This document shows, one piece after another, positions 57,298 through 64,000 of a DNA stretch of 64,000 nt. Location: contig NC_090320.1 of assembly GCF_040869045.1 (NCBI RefSeq), forward strand, positions 238,266,978-238,330,977, in the 5' to 3' direction. The notes below the pieces were generated by a model. That model was not told where the DNA came from and did not search any database. It saw nothing but the letters and a program-made list of their open reading frames with translations. Both the position numbers and the translations under genes were made by a program. The stretch's first letter is position 1. Each line of letters opens with the position of its first letter. This DNA comes from Eurosta solidaginis. Taxonomy: Eukaryota > Arthropoda > Insecta > Diptera > Tephritidae.

Positions 57298-59430
57298 AAA
57301 TCTGAGAAACAAGGAGGAAAGCATGGTTATAAAATCATAAGCAACAACAACGTTTATTGCAACATACAATTTTCCTGCAACATGTAGCGTGAGCGTGAGA
57401 AATGTTGCTAACTAAACATTCCCACACTCACGCAGAAAACCAAACAAATCTCTCTATTCAAAGTGAATACAAAAGCCTGCCACGTGCTGTTGCGACAACA
57501 AACAAACAAATACAATAAACAGAGAATAAATAGCGGTAGTATGTTGCATGCCACATCAAATTTACGATATTAACGAATACAAACAGAGAATTTTTTTCTG
57601 CTGTACAGAGTTGCTAGTTAAAATGAGAGAAATGTGGTCTTGCACTCTCGCACACTCAACAGCAAATGTTTTGAAAATACACTTACATGCGTATGTGTGT
57701 ATATGTTTACACTGCATTGAGTATGTTCAGTGTTGAACAAAGTCAGATTGCATTGGTGCACGAATGTCGTATAACGGCAAATGTATGAAACGAAGCAACT
57801 TGGCGAAAGCGATGCGCCACACAAATTCAGTAGCAAATTCAACTTCGTCGGAAACGGAACTGAGCGGAACGTGATATGAATTGAGTGTAGAAAAAAAATT
57901 TTTGTACTGTTATTTGAATCAAATGTGTGTGTTTGATGTGACGGTAGTGGTAGTATTTTCTACAAATATATGGCGGTGCGGGTGCTGTGCGAATTTTGCC
58001 GCTGGCAATGTGTAATTTGAAGTGAATTTGATGTCATGATTGAAGATTAAAGCAGAAAATGTGCTAGTACTGAAGTAATTTTATGGTGTTAATGAATACA
58101 CATATAGATGTGCAATATATTTGCTTTAGAAATTTTGCTAAGTAAGTAAACATACTTCAAAATAAAACACAAATATTTAAAAAATTTTTTTTGTGTAAGA
58201 TAGAAAAAATGATATTTGATTTAATTCCACTGTGAAACTAAATGCTTTGGCCCAAATAAAAAAAAAACATAATAATAATATATGATAAGCGAAATAAAAA
58301 TATATAGATAGTTGGCCTGTGTAATACCATAACTAAAAAAAGATAAACTTGACTTGGAGAAAAGTTACATTAAATTTAAACAAAAGGCATAAAGCTAAGT
58401 TTTAACTGAAACATTAAAAAAAAGTCAAGTGTCACATATGTTCATAAGGAAGATATGTTTTTATTGTTAAATCAAGGTTAAACGCCTAAAAGTATGCCTT
58501 GAAATGTTTGCAAATAAAGTGTTTAAGTTACTGGCGTGAAAAATGGCAAATAAATAATTTATTAAACTACTAAATGAATAATTGCAAACTTCGGCTTTGG
58601 CACCGAATGAATACTGAGCCTGAGCTAAGGATTTCAACAAAATAGGCGTAGCATCACTGCAATAAAGAAAAATCATAAAGCATGGATAAAAGGTGCGGTT
58701 AAAAATTAAATTTTTAAATATATGATTAAAGCATTGTTGAGGCACATAATAATTTTTTAATAGTGAACAAAAAACCATTTAACATTTTTAAAATAACAAA
58801 AAAAAAAAAATACTCGATCTATTGCACTTATAACAGTGTGCGACTATAGTCTAGGGGACTATATATATTATTATTGGGCTGGAACACCCAGACTAAAACT
58901 AGGAAATATTTTTGTGATCTGATCTAATTTTTTTTGCATTGACCGTTTACAATTTTAAACTATTCTCTACTCGATTTGGCGAGAGCCAGTTTTTTTAGAA
59001 AGGGTGACAAGTAGCATATCGTTAGATGCTTTTCACGATATACATCGAAAAATATCCTACCAAAATTTTCATCAGGGACAAAATAGTTTTGAAAAGAAAT
59101 TTGGAAAGTACCACGGATATAATAAAGAAGTGTATTTACGCATTTGAAACATAGAACGAGCTTTCCATGGAAAGCTTAAATTTTCGCCGATTTTCGAATT
59201 TCTCTCAAAATAAATTTTCAATGCAATATATTTTAAATATATCACACATCAAAATGTAAAATTATTAAGTTTGCTTGAAACTTTTCATATGTAGTGATTG
59301 GTATTTCATGGAAAAGGTGTAGCTAAAAGTATTTACTATTGAAAACATTATTCAGCTCCGGATATAGCATTATACTAGAGCAAGTTAATTGTTTCAACTT
59401 TAAGCGATAAAGCTGGTTATAATTCAATTG
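57298..59430. other. Unassigned AT-rich region
   Basis: No recognised gene or repeat over about 2.1 kb. Frames of up to 103 residues have no recognisable similarity. Confidence 0.35.
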
Positions 59431-61039
59431 TTTTTACACTCAGCGTGCTTTGCACGCAGAGTATATTAACTTTGATTGGATAACGGTTGGTTGTACAGGT
59501 ATAAAGGAATCGAGATAGGTATAGACTTCCATATATCAAAATCATCAGTATCGAAAAAAAATTTGATTGAGCCATGTCCGTCCGTCCGTCCGTCTGTCCG
59601 TGAACACGATAACTTGAGTAAATATTGAGGTTTCTTAATGAAATTTGGTATTTAAGTTCCTGGGCACTCATCTGAGATCGCTGTTTAAAATGAGCGAAAT
59701 CGGACTATAACCACGCCCACTTTTTCGATATCGAAAATTTCGAAAAACGGAAAAAGTGCGATAATTCATTACCAAAGACAGGTAAAGCAATGAAACTTGG
59801 TACGTGAGTTGACCTTATGACGCAGAATAGAAAATTAGTAAAAGTTTGGACAATGGGCGTGGCACCGCCTACTTTTGAAAAAGGTAATTTTAAAGTTTTC
59901 CAAGCTGTAATTTGGCAGTCGTTGAAGCTATCATGATGAAATTGGGCAGGAACGTTACCCCAGTTACTATATGTGTGTGTGATCAATAAAAATTAGCAAA
60001 ATCGAACTTAAAAAAAAAAAAAATTTTTAAGAAAAAAAAAAAATTTTATATCTTTACAGTACATAAGTAAATTATGTCAACATTCAAACCCAGTAATGAT
60101 ATGGTGAAACAAAAACAAAAATAAAAGAAAATTTCAAAATGGGCGTGGCTCCGCCCTTTTTCATTTATTTTGTCTAGAATACTTTTAATGCCATAAGTCG
60201 AAAAAAAATTTAACAATCCTTCTGAAATTTGGTAGAGGCTTAGATTCTAGGACGATAACTGTTTTCTGTGAAAATGGGCGAAATCAGTTGAAGCCACGCC
60301 CAGTTTTTATACACAGCCCGTCGTCTGTCCTTCCGTTCGGCCGTTAACACGATAACTTGGGCAAAAATCGATATATCTTTACTAAACTTAGTTCACGTAC
60401 TTATCTGAAAATTACAAAAATGAAAAAATGCCATAATTCTATACCAAATATGAAAATAGGGATGAAACATGGGTATTGGATTAGTTTATTGACGTAAAAT
60501 ATAACTTTAGAAAAAACTTTGTAAAATGGGTGTGACACCTACCATATTAAGTAGAAGAAAATGAAAAAGTTTTTCAGGGCGAAACCAAAGCCCTTGGAAT
60601 CTTGGCAGGAATACTGTTCGTGGTAATACATACATAAATAAATTCGCAGTACCCGACAGATTATGTTCTGGGTCACCCTGGTCCACATTTAGGTCGATAT
60701 CTGGAAAACGCCTTCGCATATACAACTACCACCACTCCCTTTTAAAACCCTCATTAATACGTTTAATTTCATACTCATTTCGTACAAACGCATTCTAGAG
60801 TCACCCGTGGTCCACCTTTATGGCGATATCCCGAAATGGCGTCCACCTATAGAACTATGGCCCACACCCTTTTAAAATTCTCTTTAATACCTCCGTTTGA
60901 TACCCATGTCATACAAACACATTCCAGGGTTACACTAGCTTTACTTTCCTACATGGTGATTTTCCCCTTTTTGTCTCCAAAGCTCTCAGCTGAGTATGTA
61001 ATGTTCAGTTACACCCGAACTTAGCCATCCTTACTTGTT
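59431..61039 (+). mobile_element. Helitron-like repeat, copy L, alternative 5' hairpin
   Basis: The 5' end is ACACTCA then GCGTGC-TTT-GCACGC then AGAGTAT (59436-59464), the alternative stem also seen in copy J, joined to a body of the main family (GTCCGTCCGTCCG at 59577, GGGCGTGGCACCGCC at 59856, GGGCGTGGCTCCGCCC near 60141). About two tandem units lie around 60650-60930. The 3' end is GTTCAGTTACACCCGAAC then CCTTACTTGTT. Confidence 0.8.
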
Positions 61040-62859
61040 TGTATTACATGCATCTCCTTAACGAGGGGTGACAGGTTAAACTTATAAAGTACACTCAAAA
61101 TTAATACCGCTTCATTGGTAGATTTTGATAAAATGTGTAGAAATTGATATTTTCAGTTTCATTTCTTTTAATTAGTTTTGGTTTGTTTTCAAAAAAACTC
61201 AAAAAAAATCTGTGGCCTCATGTTAATATATACTCCTTCCCTGTTTAAATCACAATAAACTGGGAATGGTAACTCGGAAGGATGGCATATGTGAAGCTGT
61301 AAGCATTCGATTTTCTAGATGGATTCCTTTCGATGCCACCTTTATTATTTCTATGAAAATTGTACTAACAGAAGAGAAGCCACTCAGTTTATTTTTATTT
61401 TCATCAAACGTGGCGACTTTGACGACTCCTTATTTGTATAGTATGATCCTCATTGTGCGACCTTTGTAGTGACGTGAGTGTGATTGGTTGATTGCCTGTG
61501 GCGTACTGACTATTTTTGACCCGGCTGATTATTTTGAAATCATATTCGGAATACACGCAAAAAATTCTCGCTTAAGAACCCCATTTCAAGCCCATTCGCC
61601 TGAATTTTGATAGCAATCAGATGAAAAGTGTTGAGTTTGGTACTTTACAAAAAAAAAAAAAAGAAATATAACAAGTAACGTTTAAAATTTAATTTGGCAT
61701 ATAAAAACTTATCTGCGATTTTTAGTTTGTTTTTAAAATTTCATTTTCTTAAATTTCACATCAATTTATTTAATAAACAACTTATACACCAACAAAATAT
61801 AGTAATTTAAAATTTATTACTCCTCTCACTGTCCTGTTCAACGTGGAAATTCAATCGAAAGAACAGGAAACATTTTATATTGGTACAGTTTGTTACCGAG
61901 ACATTTAAACAAAAAATTTGCTCTAAAAAGCGAATTAAAAATATTTTTATCAGGATTATTTGTTAGTGTTGTTGTTTTTTATACCGGAGTGGTCGTTCTT
62001 CATATGAAAGTACCCTTTTTTTTGCACTTACATATGAAAATCAAGAACTTTCATATGCATTTTTTTATATGTGACGGGATACGGGATTTCTTTGACATTT
62101 TTTCATATATTTGAAGTGTAAATTTGTATCTGTGCCTATGATTCAGGGCAGAAAAAAAAAAACAATAGTGCTTTAAGTGTATAGTGGTTGAGAAGCTCTG
62201 TTATAAATCTTATTATAAAAATATACTTATTGATCGCTTCATCATTTTTTTCATTCTTTTCAATGAATATTGAAGGTAGTCAAAAGAAAAAAAAATTCCA
62301 TCGACTATTTTTTTAATTTTTATTTTTCTCCAAAAAGGCTTACTCTTTTACCTTTTCAGTGCTAAATATATTATTATGGAACGGAGTCACCTGGATTCGG
62401 TACCCTTGGGAAATTTTATCCCATGTGTCGTATACTTTTGATATGCACGCTAAAGATACCGAAAAACCTGATTCCCATAAGTAGTTAACTGTGCATGAAA
62501 ATAAAAGTTCAACTATTAAAAAATGACACATATTCCTAACAGCACAAACCATCCTTTAATTTTGTTCATATTTTTCTATCTACAACGTAATCACTACGTC
62601 TTGCCATAGACCAAAATAAGAATATCAAAGATGTCCTATAATTTGTATAAGAACTTAAGGATCAAGACAGGTACTCTTTAAAATAAAGATTTCTTGCTGA
62701 ATGACGATTACCTTAAGCAACTTTCTACTAGAAAGTTCAATTTTTTTAATATTCCTAAAAGCAGTATGGTCTCCGGCAACGGCAAAGGCAATCCCGTGTT
62801 CTCTTGTAAGAAAAAAAAAATTATTTTTAAACGAAGTCTTAACTTTTAAAAGCAAAAAA
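61040..62859. other. Unassigned AT-rich region
   Basis: No recognised gene. CATATGAAA recurs with inverted copies at about 61998-62060. Frames are all under 75 residues. Confidence 0.35.
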
Positions 62860-64000
62860 AGCAAGTAAGGAAGGCTAAGTTCGGGTGTAACCGAACATTA
62901 CATACTCAGTTGAGAGCTGTGGCGACAAAGTAAGGGAAAATCACCATGTTGTAAAAAGAACCTAGTGTAACCCTGGAATGTGTTTGTATGACATGTGTAT
63001 CAAATGGAAGGTATTAAAGGGTATTTTAAGAGGAAGTGGGCCATAGTTCTACAGATGGATGCCATTTAGGGATATCGCCATAAAGGTGGACCAGGCCTGA
63101 CTAGAATTTGTTTGTACGATATGGGTATCAAATGAAAGGTGTTAATGAGTATTTTAAAAGGGCGTGGGCCTTAGTTCTATAGGTGGACGCCTTTTCGAGA
63201 TATCGCCATTAAGGTGGACCAGGGGTGACTCTAGAATTTGATTGTACGATATGGGTATCAAATTAAAGGTATTAATGAGGGTTTTAAAAGGGAGTGGCCC
63301 TTAGTTGTATATGTGAAGGCGTTTTCGAGATATCGACCAAAATGTGGACCAGGGTGATCCAGAACATCATCTGTCGGGTACCGCTAATTTATTTGTATAT
63401 GTAATACCACGAACAGTATTCCTTCCAAGATTCCAAGGGCTTTTGATTTTGCCCTGCAAAACTTTTTCATTTTCTTCTACTTAATATGGTAGGTGTCACA
63501 CCCATTTTACCAAGTTTTTTTCTAAAGTTATATTTTGCGTCAATAGACCAATACAGTTACCATGTTTCATCCCTTTTTTCGTATTTGGTATATAATTATG
63601 GCATTTTTTTCATTTTTCGTAATTTTCGATATCGAAAAGTGGGCGTGGTCATAGTCGGATTTCGGCGATTTTTGCTCAAGTTATCGTGTTAACGGCAGAG
63701 CGGAAGGACAGACGGTCGACTGTGTATAAAAACTGGGCGTGGCTTCAACCGATTTCCCCCTTTTTCACAGAAAACAGTTATCGTCCTAGAATATAAGCCT
63801 CTACCAAATTTCACAACGATTGGTAAATTTTTATTCGACTTATGGCATTAAAAGTATCCTAGACAAATTAAATGAAAAAGGGCGGAGCCACGCCCATTTT
63901 GAAATTTTCTTTTATTTTTGTATTTTGTTGCACCATATCATTACTGGAGTTGAATGTTGACATAATTTACTTATATACTGTAAAGATATTAACTTTTCTT
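62860..64000 (-). mobile_element. Helitron-like repeat, copy M, cut by window edge
   Basis: Starts with AGCAAGTAAGG and the intact hairpin GTTCGG/CCGAAC (62879-62897), then three tandem-array units (about 62960-63360), then the body with GGGCGGAGCCACGCCC near 63881. The 5' hairpin end lies beyond the window. Confidence 0.8.

Noticed and set aside
61990..62060. CATATGAAA palindromic cluster as a regulatory site
   Set aside because: Only a few short matches in AT-rich DNA; no basis for a function.

Overview
The window looks like intergenic, transposon-dominated DNA from a fly (Diptera, most likely a tephritid-type fruit fly). That assignment is an inference. It rests on the AT-rich composition, the BEL/Pao, Jockey/I/R1-like LINE and hAT remnants, a tRNA-derived SINE, and a dispersed repeat whose layout resembles the DINE-1/Helentron-type repeats of Drosophila. 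I found no intact host protein-coding gene and no functional rRNA or tRNA gene. Every longer reading frame I can recognise is a broken piece of a transposable element. The rest are short chance frames.

Layout. 1-2218: 3' half of a decayed BEL/Pao retrotransposon (RNase H, integrase, DUF5641-like tail, probable 3' LTR). 2334-6082: two long Helitron-like repeats in head-to-head inverted orientation, then a ~690 bp direct duplication to 7358. 9090-11085: probable solo LTR, a second Helitron-like family, and an element with perfect 27-bp inverted ends. 11600-16170: LINE remnant, a hAT transposon with a Helitron-like copy nested inside it, and a hAT-type MITE with a perfect 8-bp target duplication. 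17370-23250: LINE pieces and further Helitron-like copies. 23560-28450: two copies of an ATCGAT-rich repeat, a ~440 bp foldback element and a long purine-only pentanucleotide array. 28475-37260: LINE remnants, SINEs and a Helitron-like copy, with one SINE inserted into a LINE. 38337-39940: Ty3/gypsy remnant. 41189-43271: a divergent Helitron-like subfamily, a hexanucleotide array and a Jockey C-terminus. 45537-50830: SINEs, a LINE ORF1 remnant, two foldback elements and a degenerate TTTCGGAAT-rich array. 51989-57297: SINE, LINE pieces, and a 2-kb Helitron-like copy splitting a LINE. 59431-64000: two further Helitron-like copies, the last cut by the window edge.

The dominant component is one Helitron-like family with 11 copies, about 13 kb or a fifth of the window. 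Its 5' end carries a hairpin starting ATACTC and ending GAGTAT. Its body carries repeated GGGCG...CGCCC hairpins and a ~130-bp tandem array of variable copy number. Its 3' end is a hairpin GTTCGG/CCGAAC followed by CCTTACTTGTT. A second, different family at 9605-10475 ends with an unrelated hairpin but the same CCTTACTTGTT terminus. No gene set here works as a pathway. What can be read is the order of insertions: Helitron-like into hAT, Helitron-like into LINE, SINE into LINE, and Helitron-like into the ATCGAT repeat. The density and mixed orientation would suit heterochromatin or a piRNA-producing locus, but the sequence alone does not show that.
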